Below are positions 45,486 to 53,554 of a stretch of 64,000 bases of DNA, piece by piece. This stretch comes from Streptomyces polyasparticus (GTDB taxonomy: Bacteria; Actinomycetota; Actinomycetes; Streptomycetales; Streptomycetaceae), in NCBI RefSeq assembly GCF_014493765.1, contig NZ_JACTVJ010000007.1:62001-126000 (forward strand), in the 5' to 3' direction. The position numbers and the translations under genes are program-made. A model generated the notes under the pieces. It did no database searches and was not told where the DNA came from. It saw nothing but the letters and a program-made list of their open reading frames with translations. Every line of letters starts with the position of its first letter. Position 1 is the first letter of the stretch.

Positions 45486-45524
45486 ACAGCAAGTGCAGCC
45501 ATCCACAAACACGGAGGACAGCAC

Positions 45525-45998
45525 GTGACCACCGCTCAGAAGAACCCGAAGATTGACGCTCGCACCCTGCTCGACGAGCCCATGCGCGACATCCTCGTGT
45601 CGAACATGCTCGACAAGTTCCCCCAGCTCACAGAGGAGCAGGCACACCGCGGCGTCGGCCAGATGCTCGCATTCCTCGCGGCATGCAACCGTGCCGAGCG
45701 TCCGCTGAGCCCGTCCCCGCTCGTCGATGACTTCTGGCACGCCTTCCTGCTCCACACCAAGGCCTACCGCGACTTCTGCGAGGCGCAGTTCGGCCGGTTC
45801 CTCGACCACCAGCCCGGATACCTCGACGTCGACGAGCACGGCGGCGGAAAGGCACTACGCGCCCGCACCGTCGACGAGATCACTCTCGCTGGGTACGAGA
45901 TCGACATGGAGTTCTGGCCCGAGCTGGACCTCGCCGAGTGCTCGCAGTGCCACGCGAATTGCTCGGACTCGCCCAACCATCCCCCGGCACGCTCCTGA
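45525..45998 (+). CDS. glycine-rich domain-containing (GRDP/DUF1399-like) protein
   Basis: A 157-residue protein from GTG 45525, six bases after GGAGGA. The core LVDDFWHAFLLHTKAYRDFCEAQFGRFLDHQP, seen in two parts, fits the conserved VDxxWHxFLLHT...YxxFC pattern of this group, known from plants (GRDP) and actinobacteria. A C-terminal CSQCHANCS may bind metal. Function in bacteria is not established. Followed by a strong hairpin. Confidence 0.7.
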   Translation: MTTAQKNPKIDARTLLDEPMRDILVSNMLDKFPQLTEEQAHRGVGQMLAFLAACNRAERPLSPSPLVDDFWHAFLLHTKAYRDFCEAQFGRFLDHQPGYLDVDEHGGGKALRARTVDEITLAGYEIDMEFWPELDLAECSQCHANCSDSPNHPPARS

Positions 45999-46009
45999 CA
46001 CGCACGCCT

Positions 46010-46053
46010 GCGGCCCCCGGTCTGTGCCACGCTGTGGCCAGACCGGGGGCCGC
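46010..46053 (+). terminator. 15-bp stem terminator
   Basis: GCGGCCCCCGGTCTG (46010-46024) and CAGACCGGGGGCCGC (46039-46053), perfect, 14-nt loop. Ends the preceding gene; the next gene's AGGAG is 20 bases on. Confidence 0.75.
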
Positions 46054-46086
46054 CCCCTTCCCCTCGCCGACGCAGGAGCACACCGG

Positions 46087-46902
46087 GTGGACCGCATCGA
46101 ATGGCACGACCTACCGGCATCGACTCGCGCCGCGGTCGAACGACACACCGGCCCCGTCGAGAGCACCGAAACCGCGCCGCACGGCGTCATGTCCCGGCTC
46201 GCCTGCTCAATCCAAACCCCACAGGTTCGGGCCTTCGTCAAAGGCACCCGAGCAGACGACCCACAGGCATGGGTCTACCGCCATGAAGCCAACGTCACCC
46301 GCAACGCCCCGCGCGCACCCCGCGTCCTGTGGGAGGTCGAGGCCGGCGAGTGGCTGCTCTACGGATACGAATACCTCGACGGTCGACACCCCGACCTCGT
46401 CCCTGGCTCGCCAGACATCGCCCCGTTGATTCGCACACTCACAGCCCTATCCGAGGCAGTGTGGCCCGAGGCCCTACGCAAGAAGCCGCTGCACAGCCGA
46501 TACGCCGACTTCCTGCCCACCGAAGCACCCCCCGCACTACTCGGCCGAACCCTCGCGCACACGGACATGTCGCCGCTGAACATGCTGGTAACCCCTGCCG
46601 GCGAACTACGCCTACTCGATTGGGCCCTCGCCTGCCCTGCCCCCACATGGGCGGACTCCGCACTCACAATCCCGCGGCTCATCTCAGCCGGACACACACC
46701 GGATGGTGCCGAGGAAATCGCGCAACAAGTGCCCGCGTACCGCAGCGCGGACCGCGCGGCCGTAACCACGTTCGCGCGCACGCTCCACGCAGCATGGGAG
46801 GCGTGGGAACGGTCCCGCCCCATGCCCCACCGTGCCGCGCTCACCGATGCCGCCCGCCGGTGGGCCGAACACCGGGGCGACCGTCTGTCATTGCGGGGGT
46901 AG
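46087..46902 (+). CDS. aminoglycoside-phosphotransferase-fold protein
   Basis: A 271-residue protein from GTG 46087, ten bases after AGGAG. It is a short APH/kinase-like fold: WLLYGYEYLDGRHPDLVPG, then LLGRTLAHTDMSPLNMLV, whose HTDMSPLN matches the Brenner catalytic HxDxxxxN, and LRLLDWALACPAP, whose LLDW gives the metal-binding Asp. The nucleotide-binding lobe is reduced. Members include antibiotic kinases and metabolic kinases; substrate here unknown, and resistance should not be assumed. Common in Streptomyces genomes next to regulators of the preceding kind. Confidence 0.8.
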   Translation: MDRIEWHDLPASTRAAVERHTGPVESTETAPHGVMSRLACSIQTPQVRAFVKGTRADDPQAWVYRHEANVTRNAPRAPRVLWEVEAGEWLLYGYEYLDGRHPDLVPGSPDIAPLIRTLTALSEAVWPEALRKKPLHSRYADFLPTEAPPALLGRTLAHTDMSPLNMLVTPAGELRLLDWALACPAPTWADSALTIPRLISAGHTPDGAEEIAQQVPAYRSADRAAVTTFARTLHAAWEAWERSRPMPHRAALTDAARRWAEHRGDRLSLRG

Positions 46903-47086
46903 CGCTCCCCGGCTCCAGGGTTCGGCCCTCTTAGCCGTGGCCACTTAATGGGGAGCTAGTTGGTCGCGATTCTTACTGAGGGTGATGAGATTCGCTCCGA
47001 TAGCGGATTGGAAATGCCCAGATTGCGCCAAATAGACACCGCGGCTCGGGGGCCAGATGAGCCGACCGGCCTCTAAATTGATCACT

Positions 47087-48238
47087 ATGAGCGACGACAC
47101 CACTCCGTTCCGTATCGCGGTCCCGCAAGTCGACCTCGATGACCTGCACGACCGCCTGGTCCGCACTCGGTCGCCGCATCCGGTTCCCGGGGCAGATGAA
47201 GACTGGAGTCACGGCATCCCGCCGGGCTACCTCGCGGAGCTGGCCGCCTACTGGGCGGACGGGTTCGACTGGCGGGCCCATGAGACGAGGCTGAACACCT
47301 TCGACCAGTTCGTGACCGAGATCGATGGGCAGACCCTCCACTTCCTGCATCTCCGTTCGCCCGAGCCGGACGCCATCCCGCTCCTGCTCAACCACTCCTA
47401 CCCGACCTCGTTCGTGGAGTTCCTGCAGGCCAGCGGCCCGCTGACTGACCCGCGTGCCCACGGCGGCGACCCGGCTGATGCCTTCCACCTCGTCATCCCG
47501 TCCATGCCCGGCTTCTGCTTCTCCAGCCCCTTGTCGGCGCGCGGATGGAACCTGGAACGGACCGCCCTGGCCTACGGGGAGCTCATGACGCGCCTCGGCT
47601 ACGAACGGTTCGGCGCGGAGGGCGGCGACCTGGGCGCCGGGGTGACAGGCCGACTGGCGATGTTGCTGCCCGATCGGCTGATCGGCGCTCACACCCACGG
47701 AGACCGGCTCCAGCTGGGCATGGCCGGCGAGGACCTCCCGGTGCCCGACGGCCTGAACGCCGAGGAACGCGCGGAGCTGGAGACAGCGCAACGGTCCTGG
47801 GCGCAGATGAAGGGCTACCGGGTCCTGCACTCCACCAACCCCAACGCCGTATCCGCCGGCCTGGCCGACTCGCCCATCCTGCAACTGGCCTGGATCGCTG
47901 AGAAATTCGTGCAGTGGGCCAACCCCGCCACACCGATCAGCCGCGAGGACGTCCTGATCACCGCCAGCCTCTACTGGTTCACTCGCACCGGCCCCGCAGC
48001 AGCCGACTTCTACTGGGAACTGGCCCACGCCCCCAACAGCGGCTGGGGCGAACCCAACGGCGTCCCCATGGGCACCTCGCTCTTTTACAGCAATCCACTC
48101 GTCCGCAAAGTCCTCCACCCCAACGACGACGGCCCATTCCTCAGCGAACACACCGAAGGCGGACACTTCCCAGCCTTCGAAGTCCCCGACCTATTCGTCG
48201 CCGACGTCCGCGACTTTTTCCGTCCACTCCGCCATTGA
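47087..48238 (+). CDS. epoxide hydrolase family protein (prophage cargo)
   Basis: A 383-residue alpha/beta hydrolase with the epoxide hydrolase N-terminal domain (FRIAVPQVDLDDLHDRLVRTR at residues 8-28, W-SHGIPPGYLAELAAYW). LLLNHSYPTSFVEFLQ gives the oxyanion region, GAEGGDLGAGVTGRLA carries the nucleophile Asp (G-G-D), and EHTEGGHFPAFEVPDLFVADVRDFF the base His. It would hydrolyse epoxides to diols. ATG 47087 follows an A/T-richer 184-bp gap (46903-47086) unlike neighbouring DNA. It is the last gene before the phage end, so an acquired fitness gene is likely. Confidence 0.88.
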   Translation: MSDDTTPFRIAVPQVDLDDLHDRLVRTRSPHPVPGADEDWSHGIPPGYLAELAAYWADGFDWRAHETRLNTFDQFVTEIDGQTLHFLHLRSPEPDAIPLLLNHSYPTSFVEFLQASGPLTDPRAHGGDPADAFHLVIPSMPGFCFSSPLSARGWNLERTALAYGELMTRLGYERFGAEGGDLGAGVTGRLAMLLPDRLIGAHTHGDRLQLGMAGEDLPVPDGLNAEERAELETAQRSWAQMKGYRVLHSTNPNAVSAGLADSPILQLAWIAEKFVQWANPATPISREDVLITASLYWFTRTGPAAADFYWELAHAPNSGWGEPNGVPMGTSLFYSNPLVRKVLHPNDDGPFLSEHTEGGHFPAFEVPDLFVADVRDFFRPLRH

Positions 48239-48274
48239 CCCCACGGCGGCGAAGGGTCGGGAACACAAAGCAGA

Positions 48275-48309
48275 GCGGCCCGCCGATGTCGAGGACATCG
48301 GCGGGCCGC
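48275..48309. terminator. 16-bp stem terminator at the prophage right end
   Basis: GCGGCCCGCCGATGTC (48275-48290) and its exact complement (48294-48309) with a 3-nt loop; ends the epoxide hydrolase transcript just before attR. Confidence 0.85.
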
Positions 48310-48352
48310 ATCGCGCACCCTTTGACCTGCTCCTTTAGCTCCTCACGTAAGA

Positions 48353-48402
48353 GGAAGTGTTTTACACACGGTGTCGCACATCAGCGTGGCCACCCGCTCG
48401 TC
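48353..48402. other. attR: attR (inferred), right prophage junction
   Basis: Phage arm GGAAGTG TTTT (48353-48363) leads to the 12-bp core CACATCAGCGTG (48377-48388), then host ligase sequence. Combining this arm with the phage arm at 8619-8632 gives a 50-bp sequence in which 17 of 25 positions pair symmetrically, as expected for an attP. Confidence 0.75.
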
Positions 48403-48594
48403 CCCGCGCACCCCGAGGTCGTCGTGGAGGGCGTGGGCGAGCTGAGCGGTGCGCGCACCGATCTCGGCGAAGGAACGGCGGTGCGGCTCGGCCTCGCCGG
48501 TCCAGGTCGTGACCTGGGACGTGCCGTGGATGGTCGACCCGTGCAAGAGCAGGCGGGTCACGGTCAGCGGTACGTCCTGCATCGTGCTCAGCAC
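48377..48594 (-). pseudogene. orphaned 5' end of the host fatty-acid-CoA ligase
   Basis: Reverse-strand frame starting GTG 48594 (GGGAGGA just upstream) reads MQDVPLTVTRLLLHG, TWTGEAEPHRRSFAEIG and GDERVATLM and then, at the core, runs into phage DNA and stops. Its sequence matches the conserved start of this ligase in Streptomyces as I know it better than the intact gene at 7172 does. So this is probably the true host 5' end, cut off by integration; a short peptide might still be made. Confidence 0.75.
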
Positions 48595-48647
48595 GGCGTC
48601 CTCCCGGTGGGCGCTACGGAGCAGTAGGGATGCGCCGATTCTCACCG

Positions 48648-48663
48648 CATACCCGCTGGTATG
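48648..48663. promoter_or_regulatory. CATACC-N4-GGTATG operator-like repeat (host copy)
   Basis: Perfect 6-bp arms at 48648-48653 and 48658-48663 upstream of the orphaned ligase 5' end. The related phage copy is at 8883-8900; both are followed by TGGTATGTCACTA. Confidence 0.55.
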
Positions 48664-48761
48664 TCACTAGTCAGCGGGATGATCGATCAAGCCGTGAGAG
48701 GTGGAGACGGGTCTTGATCAGCGTGCGAGGAGGCCGGATCGGCGTACGGGAGAAGGACGGA

Positions 48762-49391
48762 TCACCGTACGGGCGTCAGTTCCGGGTCCTCGCGGAGCTT
48801 GCCGAGGGCGCGCGAGACGGCGCTCTTGACCGTGCCGATCGAGACGCCGAGCACCTCGGCGGTCTGGGCCTCGCTGAGGTCCTCGTAGTACCTGAGGACG
48901 ACCATGGAGCGCTGCCGGTCGGGCAGCTTCATGATCGCGCGCCACATCGCGTCCTTGAGCGCCTGCTGCTCGGCGGGGTCCGACACCGGCATCGGGTCGG
49001 GTTCGGGCAGCTCGTCGCAGGCGAACTCGTCGACCTTGCGCTTACGCCACTGCGAGGTGCGGGTGTTGAGCAGGGCGCGGCGGACATAGCCGTCGAGGGC
49101 GCGATGGTCCTCGATGCGCTCCCAGGCGACATACGTCTTGGTGAGCGCGGTCTGCAGCAGATCCTCGGCGTCCGAAGGGTTCGACGTCAGGGAACGCGCG
49201 GTCCGCAGCAGGACCGGCTGGCGGGCCTGCACATACGAGGCGAAGCTCGGGTACGCGTGTGCGGCCGTCGCGGCGGTGGCCTTCGCGGCCGACGAACGCG
49301 CGGAACCCCTCGTCGACTGCACGGTCTTGAGGGCCTCCACGGCTCCCAGTCCGGCGGGCTTCGATGCGCTGGAGCACACGGGAGTGGTCAT
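48762..49391 (-). CDS. SigE-family ECF sigma factor
   Basis: A 209-residue group IV sigma factor. After a ~45-residue extension rich in Ser/Ala, region 2 has FASYVQARQPVLLRTARSLTSNPSDAEDLLQTALTKTYVAW, seen in parts, and region 4 has LPDRQRSMVVLRYYEDLSEAQTAEVLGVSIGTVKSAVSRALGKLRE. The family directs RNA polymerase to a limited promoter set. No anti-sigma gene is adjacent; the WD40-like membrane protein at 51200 is the nearest candidate partner, as such proteins often accompany this family. In an uninterrupted genome it would sit just upstream of the ligase. Confidence 0.92.
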   Translation of the reverse strand: MTTPVCSSASKPAGLGAVEALKTVQSTRGSARSSAAKATAATAAHAYPSFASYVQARQPVLLRTARSLTSNPSDAEDLLQTALTKTYVAWERIEDHRALDGYVRRALLNTRTSQWRKRKVDEFACDELPEPDPMPVSDPAEQQALKDAMWRAIMKLPDRQRSMVVLRYYEDLSEAQTAEVLGVSIGTVKSAVSRALGKLREDPELTPVR

Positions 49392-49478
49392 GGCTCCACG
49401 CTAGAAGCGGCCCCTACCCACGCGGATCGGCCGCAGGGCCTGAAGCCTTGTCCGCCTCAGGTTGTAGGACGGGGGCTA

Positions 49479-49501
49479 CCTCCACCTCCTGAGGGTGGAG
49501 G
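49479..49501. promoter_or_regulatory. hairpin in the gap upstream of the sigma gene
   Basis: CCTCCACC (49479-49486) and GGTGGAGG (49494-49501), 7-nt loop. The 49392-49585 gap also contains GTGTCCCC-TCGG-GGGTGTAC (about 49512-49531). Promoter or leader of the sigma gene is expected here; no clear -10/-35 assigned. Confidence 0.4.
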
Positions 49502-49585
49502 AGGCGATGAGTGTCCCCTCGGGGGTGTACCTGAGACAGAGGTACGGCGCCGGGGCCGGCCGGACAGCCTCCGACGGCCCTGCAC

Positions 49586-49672
49586 GGATCAGAGGGCGGG
49601 GCCTGACCCCGGCCGGATCAAAGGGCGGGACGTGAACCCGGCCGGATCAGAGGGCGGGACTTGGTCCCGGCC
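49586..49672. repeat. three 29-bp tandem repeats
   Basis: Units 49586-49614, 49615-49643 and 49644-49672 share GGATCARAGGGCGGG and end CCCGGCC; a partial fourth (GGATCAGCGG) overlaps the stop of the DUF1906 gene. Each unit can fold weakly on itself. Located between the sigma gene promoter region and the DUF1906 gene end. Confidence 0.75.
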
Positions 49673-49675
49673 GGA

Positions 49676-50521
49676 TCAGCGGAGCCGGGCCACCGGGGCG
49701 TTCACCAGGTTGCGGTCGATCTCCAGGGTGCGGCCTCCGTGCCTCTCCTTCTTCGGGCCACGGTACTGGTGGATGCTCGCGCGCCAGGCGTGCGCGGGGA
49801 TGCCGGGGATCGGCAGCGTGCGCGGCTTGCCGTTCCACCGTGCGTACCAGAGAACGCTGGGCAGATCCGCGTAGCCGGCCCTGCGGGCCCGCTCCATGTG
49901 CCAGATGCCGGAGCCGAGGCTGGAGTAGAAACCGGGCACGAAGCCGTGCGCGCGAACCTCGCGGTTCCAGGCGCGCACGAAGCTCAGCGTCGGCTTGCGG
50001 CACTGCCACTTCGTCATCGTGTACGCCTCCATGTCGAGGTAGAGCGCGCTGCGCTGCTTCATCCCGAGCGCCCGCGCGCGGCGGACCGCGTCGCGGCCCT
50101 CCCTGCGGCCCTGGCCCCAGGCGTCGCGGCCGATCCGCACCTTCTTCTTGTGCGGTACGAGGACGCAGGGCGACTGCGAGCCGACGTACACCGGCAGCAC
50201 GTTCCAGCCCATCCGGTCGACCTGGCGCATCCAGTGCCGTGTCAGGTTCGGCTGCTTGCGGCAGAAGCGGCCGCGGCCGCCGAAGTACACGGCGACCCCG
50301 CGGAAGTTCGACTGCCGCCAGGCGGCCATGGTGCGCAGATCCGGCGTGAGGCAGGTGTCGAAGGCCCAGCCGCGGAACATCCTGGTCCCGGCCAGGCCGG
50401 CCCCGGCGCGCTGCGCCGTCGGCGACTGCCCGTCGCCGGGTGCCGCCGCGGACGGTGCCGAGAGCAGGCCGGTGAGGGCCACCAGGACCAGTAGTCCAAT
50501 GATCAGCTTGCTAGGGCGCAT
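49676..50521 (-). CDS. secreted DUF1906 (glycoside-hydrolase-like) protein
   Basis: A 281-residue exported protein: signal peptide (MRPSKLIIGLLVLVALTGLL, cleavage after APSAAA, about residue 27), then GWAFDTCLTPDLRTMAAW, VAVYFGGRGRFC, VLPVYVGSQSPC, RSALYLDMEAYT and HGFVPGFYSSLGSGIW. This is the DUF1906 TIM-barrel group, like the Tat-exported mycobacterial Rv2525c, linked to cell-wall biology. The acidic DMEAY pair could be catalytic. Even-numbered cysteines suggest disulfides. Confidence 0.85.
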   Translation of the reverse strand: MRPSKLIIGLLVLVALTGLLSAPSAAAPGDGQSPTAQRAGAGLAGTRMFRGWAFDTCLTPDLRTMAAWRQSNFRGVAVYFGGRGRFCRKQPNLTRHWMRQVDRMGWNVLPVYVGSQSPCVLVPHKKKVRIGRDAWGQGRREGRDAVRRARALGMKQRSALYLDMEAYTMTKWQCRKPTLSFVRAWNREVRAHGFVPGFYSSLGSGIWHMERARRAGYADLPSVLWYARWNGKPRTLPIPGIPAHAWRASIHQYRGPKKERHGGRTLEIDRNLVNAPVARLR

Positions 50522-50717
50522 GCGACGAGTGAACGGTCACGGCCCCGCCTGGCCCCGGGGACACGCCCAGACAGCCCTCAGGTTCAGCCGTCCTGTGCAG
50601 CAGCGATCTGCATGGACATGGCGAGGATCACATGTGCGCCATCCTCCGGACGCCGCTCGAACGCGCTTACTACGCTCGGCCGGGCTGGGTTCCGCCCGTC
50701 ACCGAGAGAAGGACTCC

Positions 50718-51083
50718 ATGGCCACATCGCTCTCCCGTTTCGCCGTCGCCGGTCTTGCCATCGCCTCCGTGCTCGTCGCCACCGCCGGACCGGCGCAGGC
50801 CGTGTCCAACAAGACCATCAAGATCCCGGGCGGCCGCGGCTGGATGACCTTCTACGACGACGGCGACACGTTCCAGGTCTGCGACACCCTGGCGGACGGT
50901 CACGGCGTGTCCGGCCGGCTGATCGACAACAACTACGACGAGAAGCTTTACCTCACCGACGGCGGTGACGCCGGGTGCAGCGCGAAGCAGGGATACAACA
51001 TCGGCCAGCTCGGCTCGTACCAGATGCAGTTGTCGTGGAACGGCGACGGCTACGACGTGAAGTCCGAGTGGTTCAACGAGTAG
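50718..51083 (+). CDS. small secreted protein, family member 1
   Basis: A 121-residue precursor; ATG 50718 after GAGAGAAGG. Signal peptide of about 28 residues (ends GPAQA), mature part about 93. Mature part has GWMTFYDDGDTFQVCDTLADGHGVSG, DGGDAGC, GYNIG and a C-terminal SEWFNE. The same pattern recurs in proteins at 52478 and 53465. Two conserved Cys (CDT and GC) probably form a disulfide. I do not recognise a described family. Secreted small beta protein of unknown role. Confidence 0.8.
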   Translation: MATSLSRFAVAGLAIASVLVATAGPAQAVSNKTIKIPGGRGWMTFYDDGDTFQVCDTLADGHGVSGRLIDNNYDEKLYLTDGGDAGCSAKQGYNIGQLGSYQMQLSWNGDGYDVKSEWFNE

Positions 51084-51199
51084 TCGTTCCGCAGGACCGA
51101 ATGGCCGTTCCGTAGCGCCGAGTAGCCGTTCGCGGGTACGTGCGCCGACCGGCGACAGCAGGACGAGCAGACCCGCATTCCCTCCCGTGGAGAAACCTC

Positions 51200-52417
51200 A
51201 TGAAATCCGAAGAGCTCCGCGAGACCCGTACCGGCTCCGCACGGCAGGTGCGGCCGACCGGCTACTCGGTTCAGGAGGGGATGCGGGCGCAGCGCCGCCG
51301 TTCCCTGCGCAAGCTTGTGCTCGTCTGCACCACCGCGGCTCTCCTCGTCGCGGGCACAGTGGTGGCCCTGGTGGCGAACGGCGGTGCGGGCAAAGGGAGT
51401 TCCACGCCCGCACGCTCCGTCACGGGCGTGGTGGCGCATCCCGATCAGTCACCGCCGCGCGAGCTCATCGCGGCGGGCGAGTCCGTACTCTCCGCGTACT
51501 ACACGGCAAAGCCGGTGAAGCTGCCGAACGGCGACGGGACCGTCAGCTATCAGTGGTCCCTGCTCGATCCGGCGAACCAGCGTTATGAGCCGACCGACTG
51601 GGCCTGGCTCGATGTCGCCCCCGGTCTGCGCAGGGCCGCGGTCCTGGAGCGGGGACTGCCCGCCGACCGGATCGGGCTGCTCGACCTGAGCACCGGCAAG
51701 GTGGAAAGCTGGATCGAGACCGACCACGGGGTCGGGAGTCTGGAGTTCTCTCCGGACGGCACGCGCCTGCTCGCCACGGCCTACGACTTGGACCCGGACG
51801 GACTGTTCAAGGACGCGCCCCAGCAGGTGAACGACAAGGTGCTGCCGGGGCCGAAGGCGAGCCGCAGCGGCTTCTACGTCATCGATGTCGCCGACAGGAA
51901 GGCGGAGTTCACGGCTCGGCCGGTACGGAAGAACGCACGGAGCATGGTCGCCGCCGGGCGGCAGGACTTCGGTTGGAGCGACGACGGCACGCTCGTCTGG
52001 GAGCCCTCGCAGATGTCGCCGGGCAAGGCGTTCCTCGACGTACGAGGCAAGGAGATGCCCGTACCGGAGGGGGAGAGGAATCCGGACCGTGCCGATGCGG
52101 GCACGTCGCCGGACGGGAAGCTGCTCGCAGGCAGGATGACCCAGGACAACGCGGCGATCGCCTCGGAGGTGTTCGACACGGATACCGGCGAACGCGCCGG
52201 GCTCGTCCCCGGACAGCAGTTGCTCACCTGGGCGGACGACCGCCATTTGATCGCCTGGCGCTGCGACCCCGCGCGATGCGAGCCCGGATCAGGCGAGTTC
52301 AGGAACCAGCTGATCCTCGTCGGCCTGGACGAGGAGGCCGTGGTGCCGCTCTCCGGATTCCAGCAGCCGGACCTCGACGCCCCAGGACGGTGGACACCGC
52401 TGTTCACCCGACGCTGA
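51200..52417 (+). CDS. membrane-anchored WD40-like protein
   Basis: A 405-residue protein, ATG 51200 with GGAGAAAC upstream. Cytosolic ~55 residues, one membrane helix (KLVLVCTTAALLVAGTVVALVA), then an extracellular part with repeated short blades (DWAWLDVAPGLRRAAVLERG, HGVGSLEFSPDGTRLLATAYD, GTSPDGKLLAGRMTQDN), as in TolB/WD40-type propellers. Such proteins often accompany SigE-family sigma factors in Streptomyces and may act as anti-sigma or sensor partners. The cytosolic segment lacks a zinc anti-sigma motif. Confidence 0.75.
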   Translation: MKSEELRETRTGSARQVRPTGYSVQEGMRAQRRRSLRKLVLVCTTAALLVAGTVVALVANGGAGKGSSTPARSVTGVVAHPDQSPPRELIAAGESVLSAYYTAKPVKLPNGDGTVSYQWSLLDPANQRYEPTDWAWLDVAPGLRRAAVLERGLPADRIGLLDLSTGKVESWIETDHGVGSLEFSPDGTRLLATAYDLDPDGLFKDAPQQVNDKVLPGPKASRSGFYVIDVADRKAEFTARPVRKNARSMVAAGRQDFGWSDDGTLVWEPSQMSPGKAFLDVRGKEMPVPEGERNPDRADAGTSPDGKLLAGRMTQDNAAIASEVFDTDTGERAGLVPGQQLLTWADDRHLIAWRCDPARCEPGSGEFRNQLILVGLDEEAVVPLSGFQQPDLDAPGRWTPLFTRR

Positions 52418-52477
52418 CGCACAGAGCGCGACGAGTGGACAGCGCTGCCTTCCCTGCCCGTTGTTCCTGCGTGATCT

Positions 52478-52837
52478 CTACTCGTTGAACCAGATCGACT
52501 TCACCGGGGCGCCGCCGCCGTTCCAGGTGAGCCACATCTGATAGTCGCGCAGGTTGCCGATGTTGTAGCCGTCCTTGCCGCAGTTGGCGTCGCCGCCGTC
52601 CTCGACCGTGAGCACGAAGTCATTGGTGCCGGACTCGAGCAGACGCCCCTTGACGCCGAACCCGTCGGCCTTGGTGTCGCAGACCTCGAACATGTCACCG
52701 TCGTCGATGAAGGTGAACTTCCCGTGGCTGCTCGTAATGGTCCGGTTGGTATCGGCCAGTGCCGGCGAAGCCGTGAAAACAAGCAGTGTGGCCACGCCCG
52801 TGCCGGCCACGGCTATACGGGAAAGCGTCTTACGCAT
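52478..52837 (-). CDS. small secreted protein, family member 2
   Basis: A 119-residue precursor on the reverse strand, ATG 52837. Its first 30 residues, the signal peptide (through SPALADT), are identical to those of the protein at 53465, and 89 of 90 codon bases agree. The mature part has FTFIDDGDMFEVCDTKADGFGVKG, VEDGGDANC and KSIWFNE, clearly related to but different from its partner. It is divergent from that partner, with a 627-bp intergenic region flanked by the inverted repeat. Confidence 0.82.
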   Translation of the reverse strand: MRKTLSRIAVAGTGVATLLVFTASPALADTNRTITSSHGKFTFIDDGDMFEVCDTKADGFGVKGRLLESGTNDFVLTVEDGGDANCGKDGYNIGNLRDYQMWLTWNGGGAPVKSIWFNE

Positions 52838-52915
52838 GGTCCCCTCATTCTGTTGTACTCGCCGCGCGAAAACACGGCAGTGAGCTGACTGATCGCCGCC
52901 GAGCCTAGGTCAACG
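52748..52915. repeat. inverted repeat arm 1
   Basis: Pairs with 53389-53554. It covers the signal-peptide codons and about 78 bp of leader. In the leader a 33-bp block is identical, and 89 of 90 coding bases agree. The arms enclose 52916-53388. Confidence 0.9.
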
Positions 52916-53086
52916 CGCTTTCTCAGCAAGCGATTTCGCGAGGAAAGCACCGCGCCCCTCCCTCACGGAGAGCAACGCCTGAAGGACGTCTGCCCGAGGC
53001 ATGCGTGCAACACGCGAGAAATGCGAAGCATCGGGTGAATCACAAATGCACATACGAGTACACGGGGTGCACACGACCTCTACACG

Positions 53087-53102
53087 TGTGGCACACATCA
53101 CA
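53087..53102. promoter_or_regulatory. Crp-like site 1
   Basis: TGTGG-N6-TCACA, nine of ten bases of the CRP consensus. Sits inside ACACGTGTGGC...TCACA, which recurs at 53196-53216. It lies between the inverted repeat arms. Confidence 0.5.
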
Positions 53103-53200
53103 GCAGGGGCGTCCGTCACCCCGCCCCCCACCCCTCCCGAGGCTCCAACTGCACCTGCAACAAAGGGTGTTGATCACTTTGGCCACCCAGGGCGCACACG

Positions 53201-53216
53201 TGTGGCGCAGGTCACA
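53201..53216. promoter_or_regulatory. Crp-like site 2
   Basis: TGTGGCGCAGGTCACA fits the Streptomyces Crp pattern GTG-N6-GNCAC. 114 bp from site 1 with the same extended context; both lie in the divergent promoter region. Otherwise the 52838-53464 gap holds no gene I can support. Confidence 0.55.
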
Positions 53217-53388
53217 TTCGCCTGAGAGGTATACAGACCGTGTCCGCTTGCTCGCTTGTGCACACATTCACCACTCCTTCACGCACCACAACGAACGAGT
53301 GTCCTACTTTCCCTCCTCGCCCTTCATCACGCTGCGTATATCTCGATCTTCGACCATATCCCTGCGAAATCGCTTGCTGTTAAAGGCA

Positions 53389-53554
53389 GTTGGCCTAAGC
53401 TCGGCGGCGATCAGTCAGCTCACTGCCGTGTATTCAAGCGGCGAGGAAAGGAAAATAGGGGACCATGCGTAAGACTCTTTCCCGTATAGCCGTGGCCGGC
53501 ACGGGCGTGGCCACACTGCTTGTTTTCACGGCTTCGCCGGCACTGGCCGATACC
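53389..53554. repeat. inverted repeat arm 2
   Basis: Inverse of 52748-52915. The coding part changes only one silent base in 30 codons. Recent duplication, or repeated gene conversion, is implied. Confidence 0.9.

Noticed and set aside
48343-48645. A 100-codon frame as an intact gene
   Set aside because: Only the N-terminal ~70 codons resemble a ligase, then it runs into phage sequence; treated as a truncated remnant.
49561-49680. CRISPR array
   Set aside because: Repeats are contiguous with no spacers, only three copies, and no cas genes are present anywhere in the window.
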